From Aquificota bacterium (lineage in GTDB: Bacteria; Thermosulfidibacterota; Thermosulfidibacteria; Thermosulfidibacterales; B14-G1): DNA of 24,555 nucleotides. The stretch spans positions 1 to 24,555 of the forward strand of contig WFSL01000042.1 in NCBI GenBank assembly GCA_015486015.1, read 5' to 3'. The position numbers and the translations under genes are program-made. The notes under the pieces were generated by a model, which was given only the letters and a program-made list of their open reading frames with translations, was not told the origin of the DNA and made no database searches. This document shows positions 14,839 through 23,755 of the stretch, piece by piece (the stretch's first letter is position 1; each line of letters starts with the position of its first letter).

Positions 14839-15405
14839 TTACACATCTGCTAAACAACTCACATTCTTCTGCACCATCTGCCTGACGTATGCCAGCTTCC
14901 CAATGGCACCTTGGGCATCGACTCCTCTGACGAGAATAGGGTCCATCATGGTGAATCCCAAGACAGAGGCTATGCAGTTCATGGTTAAGATGATGCCCTC
15001 AAAAAGTCTGTCTCCTTTGGTTGCCCCAACAGCCAGAAGAAGCAGGTAACCTCGGCTTCTTCTCCATGGGCTTCCTAAAAGTGACCTCTTCACCCACAAG
15101 GGTTGCAAACGATCTATTAGGGCCTTCAGCTGGGCTGGTACATGGTAAAAATAAACGGGCGTCGAGACTACTAAGTGGTCACTCGTTTTTAAGGCCTCTA
15201 TTACCCATGCCATATCATCTTTAATGATGCATTCCCCCCTCTCCCTGCACCCTCCGCATCCTCTGCAGGGTTCGATAGAGAGGTCCCTTACACAGCACCG
15301 GGTTACTTCTCCTCCGGCATCAAGGATCCTCTCTATAACCCAATCGAGGAGTATAGATGAATTCCCCCTTTCGCGGGGACTTCCCTCAATGGCCAAAACC
15401 CTCAT
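14839..15405 (-). CDS. Iron-sulfur flavoprotein (flavodoxin-fold, NADPH-dependent FMN reductase family)
   Basis: The N-terminus MRVLAIEGSPRERGNSS is the FMN phosphate-binding loop of flavodoxin-fold reductases; TPVYFYHVPAQLKALIDR is the second FMN contact. Between them lies a compact four-cysteine motif C47-x2-C50-x2-C53-x5-C59 (CRGCGGCRERGEC), typical of anaerobe iron-sulfur flavoproteins that bind a [4Fe-4S] cluster. The 188-residue start at 15405 is chosen for its AAGGGGT site and family start; an ATG eight codons upstream is weaker. The electron partner is unknown. It is the last gene of the thrS-infC group on this strand, 112 bases after infC. Confidence 0.88.
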   Translation of the reverse strand: MRVLAIEGSPRERGNSSILLDWVIERILDAGGEVTRCCVRDLSIEPCRGCGGCRERGECIIKDDMAWVIEALKTSDHLVVSTPVYFYHVPAQLKALIDRLQPLWVKRSLLGSPWRRSRGYLLLLAVGATKGDRLFEGIILTMNCIASVLGFTMMDPILVRGVDAQGAIGKLAYVRQMVQKNVSCLADV

Positions 15406-15517
15406 TCCACACCCCTTGAGGAGGCGCATCCGCTCGCCTGCTACTTCTATTCGGTGGGGGCTATCGCTTTTATCAATGCTTGATGAAATATTTAGCCCAA
15501 GTGTCGGTGAGCATGGG

Positions 15518-16054
15518 CTATGACCCTGCTTTTACCATGCTCTTGGGGGCCAGCACCATTATCATGTTCCTCCCCTCCATATTGGGGAGGCTTTCCACCA
15601 CCGCTATATCTGAGAGATCACGGGCAACCCTGGCGAGCACCTCCCTCCCAGCATCTGTAAAGGCCAGCTCCCTCCCTCGAAAGCGCACGTTGATCTTTGC
15701 CTTATTCCCTTCTTCCAGAAACTTTCTTAGGTGTCTGAGCTTCACCATGTAGTCATGCTCCTCAATCTTGGGACGCATCCGCACCTCTTTCACCTGGATC
15801 ACATGTTGCTTTTTCTTTGCAGCATGGGCCTTCTTCTTTTGTTGATATTTGTATTTGCCCAGATCCATGATTCTACACACAGGAGGATCAGCATTGGGCG
15901 CCACCTCCACCAGATCCAATCCTCTATCCCTTGCCACCGCTAAGGCATCACTTAGGGGCAATATGCCCAGCTGTCTACCGTCTTCGTCAATTACCCGAAC
16001 CTCCTGAGCCCGGATCTGTTGATTGGCCTTAACTTTGATCTCCCTAACGCCTAT
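15518..16054 (-). CDS. infC: Translation initiation factor IF-3 with apparent AUA start
   Basis: Binds the 30S subunit, checks the initiator tRNA and codon, and keeps subunits apart. The N-domain ([18 protein letters not shown], then [39 protein letters not shown]), the lysine-rich linker and the C-domain ([14 protein letters not shown] to MVLAPKS) are complete. No ATG, GTG or TTG lies in frame at the right place: the first TTG (15961) would cut off 31 residues of the N-domain. ATA at 16052-16054 follows GGAGGGAGGT by about six bases and gives 178 residues, the normal length. E. coli infC uses AUU for self-repression, since IF3 rejects such starts; AUA here suggests the same. It lies 21 bases after thrS. 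Confidence 0.93.
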   Translation of the reverse strand: MGVREIKVKANQQIRAQEVRVIDEDGRQLGILPLSDALAVARDRGLDLVEVAPNADPPVCRIMDLGKYKYQQKKKAHAAKKKQHVIQVKEVRMRPKIEEHDYMVKLRHLRKFLEEGNKAKINVRFRGRELAFTDAGREVLARVARDLSDIAVVESLPNMEGRNMIMVLAPKSMVKAGS

Positions 16055-16075
16055 CGCTGCACCTCCCTCCGAAAC

Positions 16076-17989
16076 TTATTCGTTGCTCTTCCTTGCTACC
16101 TCATCCTCCATCATCTGGATCACAGCCTCCAATCTCATGACCCCAAGATCGCCCCTTCGACGGTGTCTCACTGAAACTGTCCCATTGGCCTCTTCCCTCT
16201 TTCCCACAATGAGCATGTAAGGTACCTTTTCTACTTGGGCATCCCGCACCTTTGCCCCCAGCTTCTCATTCCTCAGATCTGCCTCGGCACGAAACCCCCT
16301 TTCTATGAGCTGCTTTGTCAGTAAGGTGGCGTATCCAGCCTGGTTATCGGTGATGCTCATCACTTTGACCTGGACAGGGGCAAGCCAAAGGGGGAAAGCC
16401 CCAGCATAGTGCTCTATAAGCACCCCCAGGAATCTGTCCATAGAGCCAAGTATCACCCTGTGAAGCATGGCGGGGCGCCTCCTTTCACCATCACTTCCCA
16501 TGTAGGTGAGGTCAAAACGATCGGGCAGGGCAAAATCGCACTGGACAGTGCCGCACTGCCATTTACGCCCAATGGCATCGGTGAGTTTTACGTCTATCTT
16601 TGGGCCATAGAAGGCCCCCTCTCCCTCGCATATCTCATAGGGCAGTCCCAAATCATCCAAGGACTCCTTTAAGGCATTGGTGGCCCGCTCCCACATCTCA
16701 TCAGTACCTATGTAGTGCTCAGGGCGGGTGCTTATCTCCACCTCATATGGGAATTCAAAGACCCCCATCACATCGTGGATGAAGTTCATCACCCCTTTGA
16801 TCTCGTCCTTAAGTTGCTCGGGGGCACAGAATATATGGGCATCATCTTGGGTGAAGGCCCTGGCCCTCAACAGGCCGTGGAGAACCCCAGACTTCTCATG
16901 ACGATGAACGGTGCCCAATTCGAAGTAACGCAGTGGTAAATCCCTGTAACTGCGGATCTTGGATTTGTAAATGAGGATATGGGCCAGGCAGTTCATGGGT
17001 TTGATGCCATAGAGCTCCTCATCCACCTGGGTGAAGTACATCATATCCCGATAGTGCTCCCAATGGCCGGATTGTTTCCACAGGTCAGCCTTGAGGAGGG
17101 TGGGTCCTATCACGATCTGATAGCCCCTCTTCAGGTGTTCTTTCTTCTCGAAGTCCTCCAGGATAGTGCGTACAAGTGCACCCTTAGGGTGGTAGATGAC
17201 AAAACCAGGCCCCACCTCTTCCCGGATGGAGAACAGTTCCAGCTCCTTCCCTATGCGCCTGTGGTCCCTGCGTCGGGCCTCTTCCAGAAAGTGCAGATAC
17301 GCATCCAACTCCTCACGAGAGGGATATGAGACCCCGTAAATTCGCTGCAGCATAGGGTTCCTTTCATCCCCCCTCCAGTAGGCCCCCGCAACAGAGAGGA
17401 GCTTCACCGCTTTCACCTTTCCCGAGGAGGGGATATGGGGCCCCCGGCATAAGTCCACAAAGATATTCCCCGTCCGGTAAAGGGAAACCTTATTGTCGGG
17501 GATCCCATCAATGATCTCCACCTTGTAGTTCTCCCCCATCTCCTCAAAGAGGCGGATGGCCTCTTCTTTTGATACCTCTTCCCTTTTGAAAGGCTCATCC
17601 CTTGCAATGATTTCGGCCATCTTGGCCTCGATCCTTTCCAAATCCTTTGGGGTGAAGGGTCTCTCATAGTCAAAGTCATAGTAAAAGCCCGTTTCCACTG
17701 CGGGGCCAATAGTCACCTTTGCAGTGGGGAAGAGCTCCTTTACAGCAGCGGCCATGATATGGGCTGTGGAGTGCCAGTAGACCTCTCTCCCCTGGGGTTC
17801 CTGAAATGTGATGGGTTTGATCTCACACTCATCTTCTACAGGAGATGAGAGATCCTTCAGTTCACCATTCACCTGGACTACCAACACGTCCTCAATGGGT
17901 TCATAGCCTGCCCTCTTCAAAACATCCAGATAAGGTTCCCCCTTATCTGCATCTACGGTTCCATCTCCCTTTATACGCACCTTAGGCAT
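16076..17989 (-). CDS. thrS: Threonyl-tRNA synthetase
   Basis: Charges tRNA-Thr; cytoplasmic. The 637 residues contain an N-terminal TGS domain (about 1-60), the editing domain with HSTAHIMAAAVKELFP, the class II catalytic core with motif 2 (RYFELGTVHRHEKSGVLHGLLRARAFTQDDAHIF) and motif 3 (HRVILGSMDRFLGVLIEH), and the C-terminal anticodon-binding domain (about 540-637). The ATG at 17987-17989 is chosen because GAGGAGG stands before it; a TTG five codons upstream lies inside that ribosome-binding site. tRNA-Val lies upstream and infC downstream. Confidence 0.97.
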   Translation of the reverse strand: MPKVRIKGDGTVDADKGEPYLDVLKRAGYEPIEDVLVVQVNGELKDLSSPVEDECEIKPITFQEPQGREVYWHSTAHIMAAAVKELFPTAKVTIGPAVETGFYYDFDYERPFTPKDLERIEAKMAEIIARDEPFKREEVSKEEAIRLFEEMGENYKVEIIDGIPDNKVSLYRTGNIFVDLCRGPHIPSSGKVKAVKLLSVAGAYWRGDERNPMLQRIYGVSYPSREELDAYLHFLEEARRRDHRRIGKELELFSIREEVGPGFVIYHPKGALVRTILEDFEKKEHLKRGYQIVIGPTLLKADLWKQSGHWEHYRDMMYFTQVDEELYGIKPMNCLAHILIYKSKIRSYRDLPLRYFELGTVHRHEKSGVLHGLLRARAFTQDDAHIFCAPEQLKDEIKGVMNFIHDVMGVFEFPYEVEISTRPEHYIGTDEMWERATNALKESLDDLGLPYEICEGEGAFYGPKIDVKLTDAIGRKWQCGTVQCDFALPDRFDLTYMGSDGERRRPAMLHRVILGSMDRFLGVLIEHYAGAFPLWLAPVQVKVMSITDNQAGYATLLTKQLIERGFRAEADLRNEKLGAKVRDAQVEKVPYMLIVGKREEANGTVSVRHRRRGDLGVMRLEAVIQMMEDEVARKSNE

Positions 17990-18021
17990 ACCTTTCCTCC
18001 TCAATACTCACCGATAAATAA

Positions 18022-18065
18022 GGAAGACCAAAAGGGCGTGGATCTCCAAACTTAAAAGGTCCTCC
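18022..18065 (-). promoter_or_regulatory. Inverted repeat in the thrS leader
   Basis: GGAGGACC (18065-18058) can pair with GGTCTTCC (18029-18022) with one G-T pair and a 28-base loop that holds a small TGGA/TCCA hairpin. It lies 33 bases ahead of the thrS start and could be an mRNA operator. No T-box signature is seen. Confidence 0.3.
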
Positions 18066-18117
18066 CCCGGGGCGGATATAGAAATACAGCCCTGTTGGCA
18101 TCAGAAACGGATAAAGC

Positions 18118-18192
18118 TGGTAGGGACGGGCGGATTTGAACCGCCGACCCCTTGCGCGTCAAGCAAGTGCTCTCCCCCTGAGCTACGTCCCT
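18118..18192 (-). tRNA. tRNA-Val (anticodon GAC)
   Basis: Complete cloverleaf: acceptor AGGGACG pairs with CGTCCCT (7 of 7), D-stem GCTC/GAGC with loop AGGGGGA, anticodon stem CTTGC/GCAAG with loop TTGACGC, T-stem GGCGG/CCGCC with loop TTCAAAT, discriminator A and an encoded CCA (18120-18118). The anticodon is GAC, reading GUC and GUU. It lies between the dolichol-kinase-like gene and thrS in the same direction. Confidence 0.97.
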
Positions 18193-18231
18193 TCTCATCA
18201 GTATTCTTATTAAGGGAGAAGGGAAGGATTG

Positions 18232-18804
18232 TCAACAGAAAAGGAGGGCCAGGAGGGCACCCGTAATCAGGGGGATAGAGACGTTGTCGTCCAGAGGCCA
18301 AGGCACAGTTTCTACCAGGGCGCCTGCCAAGGCGCCCACTAAGGCGTACGGGAAGGGAATGAAAAGGGCAGCATATAAGGTGCCCCCCACAAAGAAGGCC
18401 AGGCTTCCTTCTATCGAGAGGCGGCGGTTCCACGGCCACCGCCTCTTACCCCAGGCCTTGCCCACCAAGGTGGATAGAGAATCCCCCGAGGCCAATACGA
18501 CAATGGCGCCCAGGGCAGCATAGTAGGGATAGATACAGAGAGATAGCCCTACAGCCAGACCATAAAGGACGGCGCCCTTGGCTGGGAAGTTCTCGATATC
18601 ATGGGGGCGATCGAGGAAGCTCAATACGGGTTCTGCCCATGGAAACGGCTTCTGGGTATGGCGCCATGAGAGGATCCATCCTATAAGGGACATGAGGATA
18701 AGCACCCATCCTACCTTGGCCCCCCACTGTGTGTAGGCCAAGGCGATCACGGTACCATTGAAAAAATGAAAAACCTGTCTGGGCAGTTCCCTTTTCAAAC
18801 CCAT
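18232..18804 (-). CDS. Dolichol/phytol kinase-like integral membrane protein
   Basis: A 190-residue inner-membrane protein with about six hydrophobic segments. Family signs are ASGDSLSTLVGKAWGKRRWP (about 105-124), LSIEGSLAFFVGG (129-141) and the C-terminal VETVPWPLDDN (164-174), as in the CTP-dependent polyprenol/phytol kinase and CDP-diglyceride synthetase-like clan. It may phosphorylate a prenol or another lipid alcohol with CTP; substrate unknown. GAGGTTGGG lies just before the ATG. It is 39 bases upstream of tRNA-Val and divergent from the efflux operon. Confidence 0.85.
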   Translation of the reverse strand: MGLKRELPRQVFHFFNGTVIALAYTQWGAKVGWVLILMSLIGWILSWRHTQKPFPWAEPVLSFLDRPHDIENFPAKGAVLYGLAVGLSLCIYPYYAALGAIVVLASGDSLSTLVGKAWGKRRWPWNRRLSIEGSLAFFVGGTLYAALFIPFPYALVGALAGALVETVPWPLDDNVSIPLITGALLALLFC

Positions 18805-18908
18805 CCCAACCTCAACAAAGATTCAATGTTAAAGGCTAAGCCTCAGCCTACACCCAAAAAGGCAATTGTCCTACCCTTCCGGAGATTGAAGACACAGAGA
18901 GATAGTAC

Positions 18909-18937
18909 TTGACAAGCCCGTCATTGGGTGCTTTAAT
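18909..18937 (+). promoter_or_regulatory. Promoter of the efflux operon
   Basis: TTGACA (18909-18914), a 17-base spacer and TTTAAT (18932-18937) form a near-consensus sigma70 promoter; transcription would start near 18944, inside the first operator-like repeat. Confidence 0.8.
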
Positions 18938-18939
18938 TT

Positions 18940-18976
18940 TTGAATTAAGGTTCATATTTTGAAATAGAGGTTCATA
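18940..18976 (+). promoter_or_regulatory. Paired operator-like repeats for the TetR regulator
   Basis: Two direct copies, TTGAATTAAGGTTCATA (18940-18956) and TTGAAATAGAGGTTCATA (18959-18976), lie 20 bases apart measured at the shared AGGTTCATA. Each is also an imperfect palindrome, TGAA-N6/7-TTCA. They cover the start of transcription and the ribosome-binding region directly before the TetR gene, a natural place for self-repression. Confidence 0.65.
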
Positions 18977-18978
18977 AA

Positions 18979-19584
18979 ATGGGCCGTAAAGAACGGGAGC
19001 TTCAGCAGAGAAAGAAGGAGATCCTGGATGTGGCCCTGCGCCTCTTTTCCCAAAAGGGCTATAGGGCCACATCTATGCAGGAGATTGCCAAGAGCTCTGA
19101 GTTTGCGGTGGGTACCATTTACAGGTTTTTCCCAACGAAGAAGAGGCTTTACGAGGAGATTGTCCTGGATAAGGCAAAGGAGATCTACAACAAAATTGTA
19201 CCCGTATTCAACGAGGATTTGGACCCCTTTGCGTTGCTCAATAGGCTCATAGCTGTGAAGATCGCCGTTCTGAAGAGTTATTCCTCATTTATAAGGCTTT
19301 ACTACACTGTGTTGTGGGAGGCCAGATTTGGTGTGAAAGAGACCCTAAGTGAGCAAGTCCTGGCGCTTTATGAGAAATATCTCTGCAAGCTGGAAGCAGT
19401 GTTCGCTAAGGGCATAGAGGAGGGGATCTTTAGGAGGCGCTCCTCCAGATTTTATGCTATGGCCTTCGAGGGGATGTTCAATGCCCTGATTCAGGAATCC
19501 ATCCATCATGATCTCGAATTTTCTCCCAATGAAGTGGCTGAGGTCTTTTTTGGTGGAATCCTTGTTCAGGGGATGGGGAGATGA
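18979..19584 (+). CDS. TetR-family transcriptional regulator
   Basis: A 201-residue regulator with the N-terminal helix-turn-helix (KEILDVALRLFSQKGY, then TSMQEIAKSSEFAVGTIYRF and FPTKKRLYEEI, about 12-60) and an all-helical ligand-binding C-terminal part. It heads the efflux operon and its stop overlaps the TolC-like start (ATGA), so it is expected to repress its own operon until a toxic ligand binds. AGAGGTT serves as ribosome-binding site and lies within one of two operator-like repeats. The inducing compound is unknown. Confidence 0.94.
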   Translation: MGRKERELQQRKKEILDVALRLFSQKGYRATSMQEIAKSSEFAVGTIYRFFPTKKRLYEEIVLDKAKEIYNKIVPVFNEDLDPFALLNRLIAVKIAVLKSYSSFIRLYYTVLWEARFGVKETLSEQVLALYEKYLCKLEAVFAKGIEEGIFRRRSSRFYAMAFEGMFNALIQESIHHDLEFSPNEVAEVFFGGILVQGMGR

Positions 19585-20954
19585 AGAGTAGCATCCTTCT
19601 TGTTGTTGCCCTGTTGGTGCTGCCTATTGGTGCCCATGCCTTGACTGTTGAGGACGCAGTGAGGCTTGCTCTTCAGAAGAACCCTTCTGTTAAGGCATCG
19701 CTTTACAGAGTAGAGGCCCAGAAAAACAGGGAGAGGAGTGCATTCACCAGGCGCCTTCCACAGATCACATTCGACTACAAGTACACTCACCTCAAGGAAG
19801 CGCCTTATGCTATCTTCCACTATAAGGGATTGACCCTTCCCAATATGCCGCCCTTGAGGATCCCCCAAAAGGTGAAGGTGGGAGAGCATCAGGATGTGAA
19901 GTGGGGCATCCAGGCAACATGGCCGATATTCACGGGCTTTTATCTTGAGACCGTTCAAAAGATGGAGAGGCTTGGGATCAGTGTCTCTAGTTTTGAGGAG
20001 GAGGCTACGAAGGTGGATACCGCCTTTCTTGCCAGGAAGGCTTACTACGATGTGCTACTGGCCCAAAGGAACTTGGAAACTGCCAAGGAGACTGTAGACC
20101 AGTTCAAGGCCCATCTAAAAGATGCCCAGAACTACTATGAACAGGGTCTCGTTCCGTACAACGATGTACTCAAGGCCGAGGTAGCACTCTCTGAGGCTGT
20201 TCAACGCTTGACATACTGCAGGCAGCATTTGGAGACCATGTGGGTAAATTTTAATCTCGTGATCCATTCAAAGGAGCTTTCTAAGCACTATCCCCTTTCC
20301 TTTTCCTTAGAAGAAAGGCTGATGCAGCCTGTTCTGGGCCTGAAGAGTCTATACGAGCTGGCCCTCTCCCATCACCCAGAGATAAAGGCTGTAAGAAAGG
20401 CAGTAGAGCAAGCAAGGCTGAAGATAAGGCTTGCAAAGAGCGAGTACTATCCCCAGGTGAGCCTCTTCAGCAGGTACGAGCAGCACGGGGATAACTGGTT
20501 GGCCAACAACAACGATTATTCCAACAGGCAGAACTTTCTGGTTGGCGTAAAGATGGACCTTCTGGTGTTCGATTGGTTTGGGAGAAGGCACAGGGTATTA
20601 GAGGCAAGGAGCGACTACCTTGCGGCTGAAGAAGAGCTTGAGCATCTGAGGGATCAGATAAGGCTTGGTGTAAGGAGGGCCTATGCCGCTGTGATGGTGG
20701 CAAAAGAGAACATAGAGACTGCCAGGGCAGCCCTTAGTCAGGCGAAGGAGGATTTGAGGATCACTAAACTCCAATACTCCCAGCAGGTCGTGAAATCGTC
20801 TGACGTGATCGACTCTGAGAGGGCTTTGACCAATGCCCGGAATAACTACAACAACGCTATATACAGCTATCACTTGGCCTTGGCTGCCCTTGCCAGGGCC
20901 TGCGGGTTTGTAGAACTGAAGGGATTGAATTCTGAGAAGGGGCAAGGGTTATGA
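19581..20954 (+). CDS. TolC-family outer-membrane efflux protein
   Basis: A 457-residue outer-membrane channel. Residues 1-20 form a signal peptide (MKSSILLVVALLVLPIGAHA); no lipobox cysteine is seen, so it is TolC-like and not an OprM-type lipoprotein. LTVEDAVRLALQKNPSVKA opens the OEP repeat. The long helical hairpins (about 150-215 and 355-445) and the paired sequences ARKAYYDVLLAQRNLETAKE and VRRAYAAVMVAKENIETARA show the internal duplication of the family. It overlaps both neighbours by four bases and would form the exit duct of the pump encoded next. Confidence 0.94.
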   Translation: MKSSILLVVALLVLPIGAHALTVEDAVRLALQKNPSVKASLYRVEAQKNRERSAFTRRLPQITFDYKYTHLKEAPYAIFHYKGLTLPNMPPLRIPQKVKVGEHQDVKWGIQATWPIFTGFYLETVQKMERLGISVSSFEEEATKVDTAFLARKAYYDVLLAQRNLETAKETVDQFKAHLKDAQNYYEQGLVPYNDVLKAEVALSEAVQRLTYCRQHLETMWVNFNLVIHSKELSKHYPLSFSLEERLMQPVLGLKSLYELALSHHPEIKAVRKAVEQARLKIRLAKSEYYPQVSLFSRYEQHGDNWLANNNDYSNRQNFLVGVKMDLLVFDWFGRRHRVLEARSDYLAAEEELEHLRDQIRLGVRRAYAAVMVAKENIETARAALSQAKEDLRITKLQYSQQVVKSSDVIDSERALTNARNNYNNAIYSYHLALAALARACGFVELKGLNSEKGQGL

Positions 20955-22132
20955 CAGGAGAGGTCAGAGTAAACGAGGAGAAAACACCAAAAAGGGGGCT
21001 CGATGTCAATAAAAAGGTGGCACTCTTTATCCTCATAATGCTCACCCTTGCCGTGGTAGCCTATGGCGGCTGGATGATAAAGCACAGGATGGATTACGCT
21101 ATTACCAACGCCGTCTTTGTGGACACCGAGGATATCACCAACGTAGGTTTCGAGCGGGTAGCCGGAAGGATCATCAGGATGACAAAAAAGGAGGGGGAAA
21201 GGGTCAAAAAGGGAGAGCTGTTGGCGGAGATTGATCCCACCGATTACCAACTGGCCGTCGAGGCCTTGGGGAGGGAGCTTGAGGCTACGAAAAAAGAGAA
21301 GGAGAAGTTGGAGATCACCCTAGGGAGGATCAGCAAGCAGATAAACCTCAGGGTGCGCATGGCAAGAGACAAGGTCAAGGCCTTGAGGCAAGAGATCGAC
21401 GCACTGAGGGCGAATATTGCTGCCTCAGATGCCGACATAGATCAGCTCAAGAGGGACAGGGCACGCTTTGAGGAGCTCTACAGGCAGAAGGCCGTGGCCA
21501 GGAGGAGGTTTGAGCTTGTGGATACAGAGCTCAAGGCAAAGGAAAGGCAGAGAAAGGCCTTGGTGTGGAAGCTGGGGGCCTTGAAGGCCCAGCTCTCGTC
21601 TTCAAAGAGGGAGGTCCAGGTAGCCCTTGCCGACAAGAAGAAGATAGACGAGACGAAAATGACCATTGAGACCCTGAAGGAGAAGATAGAGGCCCTCCAG
21701 GCCAAACTGGAAGACACCAGATTAAACCTGAAGTACTGCAAGTTAGTGAGCCCTATAGACGGGAGGGTGGCCAAAAAGTATGCCAGCCTTGGAGATGTGG
21801 TGGCCCCTGGGAGACCCGTTTATGCCTTAGTTAACCCCAAAGACATTTACATCCTGGTGCTTTTGGAAGAGACCAAGCTGAAGGGTGTTGTTCCGGGATG
21901 TCCAGCCAAGATAAAGATAGATGCCCTTCCAGGAGAAGAGTACGAAGGGGTGGTGGACAAGATCCTCCCCACCTCTGCTGCCAAGTTTGCCCTTGTGCCC
22001 CGTGACATCTCTGCCGGGGAGTTCACCAAGGTGGTCCAAAGGATGCAGGTGAAGGTCAAGATCACAAAGGGGGATGTGTCCAAGCTGGTGATCGGGATGG
22101 GAGGGGAGATAGAGATCAAAAGGAAGAAGTGA
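20951..22132 (+). CDS. HlyD/EmrA-like membrane-fusion protein
   Basis: Periplasmic adaptor of a tripartite pump, 393 residues: short cytoplasmic tail, one membrane segment (about 22-43), a first lipoyl half (AGRIIRMTKKEGERVKKGELLAEIDPTDY, about 71-99), a long coiled coil rich in Lys/Glu/Arg (about 100-255), the second lipoyl half (LVSPIDGRVAKKYASLGDVVAPGRPVY, about 265-291) and a beta-barrel. It is encoded between the channel and the pump with ATGA-type overlaps. Lysine/arginine-rich helices are stronger than in E. coli EmrA, but the layout is the same. Confidence 0.94.
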   Translation: MTGEVRVNEEKTPKRGLDVNKKVALFILIMLTLAVVAYGGWMIKHRMDYAITNAVFVDTEDITNVGFERVAGRIIRMTKKEGERVKKGELLAEIDPTDYQLAVEALGRELEATKKEKEKLEITLGRISKQINLRVRMARDKVKALRQEIDALRANIAASDADIDQLKRDRARFEELYRQKAVARRRFELVDTELKAKERQRKALVWKLGALKAQLSSSKREVQVALADKKKIDETKMTIETLKEKIEALQAKLEDTRLNLKYCKLVSPIDGRVAKKYASLGDVVAPGRPVYALVNPKDIYILVLLEETKLKGVVPGCPAKIKIDALPGEEYEGVVDKILPTSAAKFALVPRDISAGEFTKVVQRMQVKVKITKGDVSKLVIGMGGEIEIKRKK

Positions 22133-23715
22133 TGGAGGATGCCCTTCCCATATACCAGCGTATAAGTGAGCTTGAGCGGGCCTTTCTGACGGCCATCATC
22201 ATTGTTGGTGTCTTCATGGCCATCCTGGATACCACCATAGTGGAGGTCATCGTTCCCAAGATCATGGCCCCCCTTTCCACAGACCTGTACGGTGTCCAGT
22301 GGGTGATCACCTCCTATATGATAGCGGCCGCCACGGGGCTCTTGATGGTGGAGTCCCTGGCCAGGTCCTTTGGGCTGAAGTTGGTCTTCATCCTGGGTCT
22401 AATATTGTTTACCGGGGCGAGTTTTGCCTGTGGACACGTAAGGAGCCTGGGGGAGATGATCGCGTTCAGGGCTATTCAAGGTAGTGGCGAGGCCTTCATT
22501 GTTGCAACGGCAGAGACCATGCTCTTTACCATATATCCGCCGGATAGGAGGGGCCTGGCCATGGGAATATATGCCCTCGCTGTGAGCTTTGCCCCGTCTT
22601 TGGGTCCCACCATCGGGGGGTACATCACAGATCATCTCACCTGGCACTTTGTGTTCTATATCAATGTGCCCATTGGCATAATAAATATTATAGCTGCCAT
22701 CTTTTTTATCCCCAAAGTTATGGCCCAGAGGGAGAGATTTAGGATCAACCTTACCAGTTTCCTCCTTGTCTCCATTGCCACCATATCCCTTTTGACCCTG
22801 CTTTCCAAAGGGCAGCAGAAGGGTTGGTTTCAGTCTATGTTCATTACAAAGCTGGCCTTGGTGGCTGCCCTCGCGTATCTCCTCTTTGGCATCTCAGAAA
22901 TCCTCTCCAAAGAGTCCCTGATAGACTTTGGCATCTTCAAGATCCCTGAGTTTCATACAGCCTCCAGTATCTACTTTGTGGTTCTGGGGCTGTCTATGTA
23001 CCAGGTGTTTTATTTGTTGCCCTTGTACTACGAGCGCTTGAGGTTCCTGAGCACCTTCAATACGGGCCTGCACCTTTTGCCTATTGCCCTAACAATAGGG
23101 GTTTTTTCCATTGCCTCGGGGGCCATGAGTGACAAGATCGGGCCTGAGCATGTCCTTGTGGCATCTGCAATTGTGCTATTCATAGGGGCCTCTTTCTTCC
23201 TGCCTAAGCTCAATTATTACACGCCAAAGGTGAAGACCTCCCTGCTTGCGATACCCTATGCAATCGGCATGGGGATGTTCTTTGCCCCCATAACCACCAT
23301 GGCCTTGAGGGAGCTTGGGGAGAAGACGAACCTCGGGGTGAGCCTCATGCACTACGTGAGGTTTGTGGGAGGCTCTTTGGGAACGGCCCTTGCCACCAAC
23401 GCCCTGCAGAGAAACATCGCCTTTCACTACGATGAGATCTGTGCCATGCAGGGAAGGGATCTTCACTATATCCAGGCATATGTCCAGAAGTGGTATGGTC
23501 TTATTTCGCCATATATGGCGCCAGATGTGGCCCTCAAGAAAGCCAAGGCCCTCTTGGGTCATGCTACCCAAGTGCAGGCCATGAGCCATGCCTTTCAGAG
23601 TACATTCTTTGAGTCTTCCCTCTTTGCGTTTTTAGGGTGCGTCATTCTTGCGATCTTCTTTCTTGAGAAGAGATGCATCTTGAGAAAGGAAACAGGATTG
23701 GTGGCTGAAAAGTGA
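22132..23715 (+). CDS. EmrB/QacA-type drug:H+ antiporter (MFS, DHA2 family)
   Basis: A 527-residue inner-membrane transporter with about 14 hydrophobic segments. Signature segments of the DHA2 family are visible: FMAILDTTIVEVIVPKIM in helix 1 (with the conserved Asp), VQWVITSYMIAAATGLL in helix 2 and ITDHLTWHFVFYINVPIGI after helix 5. It would pump hydrophobic compounds out of the cell using the proton gradient, together with the adaptor and channel genes before it. The ATG at 22132 overlaps the adaptor stop by one base; a GTG one codon earlier is also possible. Last gene of the operon; no clear terminator follows. Confidence 0.94.
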   Translation: MEDALPIYQRISELERAFLTAIIIVGVFMAILDTTIVEVIVPKIMAPLSTDLYGVQWVITSYMIAAATGLLMVESLARSFGLKLVFILGLILFTGASFACGHVRSLGEMIAFRAIQGSGEAFIVATAETMLFTIYPPDRRGLAMGIYALAVSFAPSLGPTIGGYITDHLTWHFVFYINVPIGIINIIAAIFFIPKVMAQRERFRINLTSFLLVSIATISLLTLLSKGQQKGWFQSMFITKLALVAALAYLLFGISEILSKESLIDFGIFKIPEFHTASSIYFVVLGLSMYQVFYLLPLYYERLRFLSTFNTGLHLLPIALTIGVFSIASGAMSDKIGPEHVLVASAIVLFIGASFFLPKLNYYTPKVKTSLLAIPYAIGMGMFFAPITTMALRELGEKTNLGVSLMHYVRFVGGSLGTALATNALQRNIAFHYDEICAMQGRDLHYIQAYVQKWYGLISPYMAPDVALKKAKALLGHATQVQAMSHAFQSTFFESSLFAFLGCVILAIFFLEKRCILRKETGLVAEK

Positions 23716-23755
23716 CAGGCTGACATCCATACTTTCAAATCTCTCCAATTCTTCC

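Noticed and set aside
15406-15517. rpmI (L35) between infC and the flavoprotein gene
   Set aside because: The gap is too short for it and shows no L35-like lysine-rich frame.
15518-15961. infC starting at TTG 15961
   Set aside because: It would remove the conserved start of the IF3 N-domain ([14 protein letters not shown]), which is encoded in frame upstream.
17990-18117. T-box riboswitch before thrS
   Set aside because: No T-box core sequence, specifier loop or terminator/antiterminator pair could be found; only a simple inverted repeat is present.
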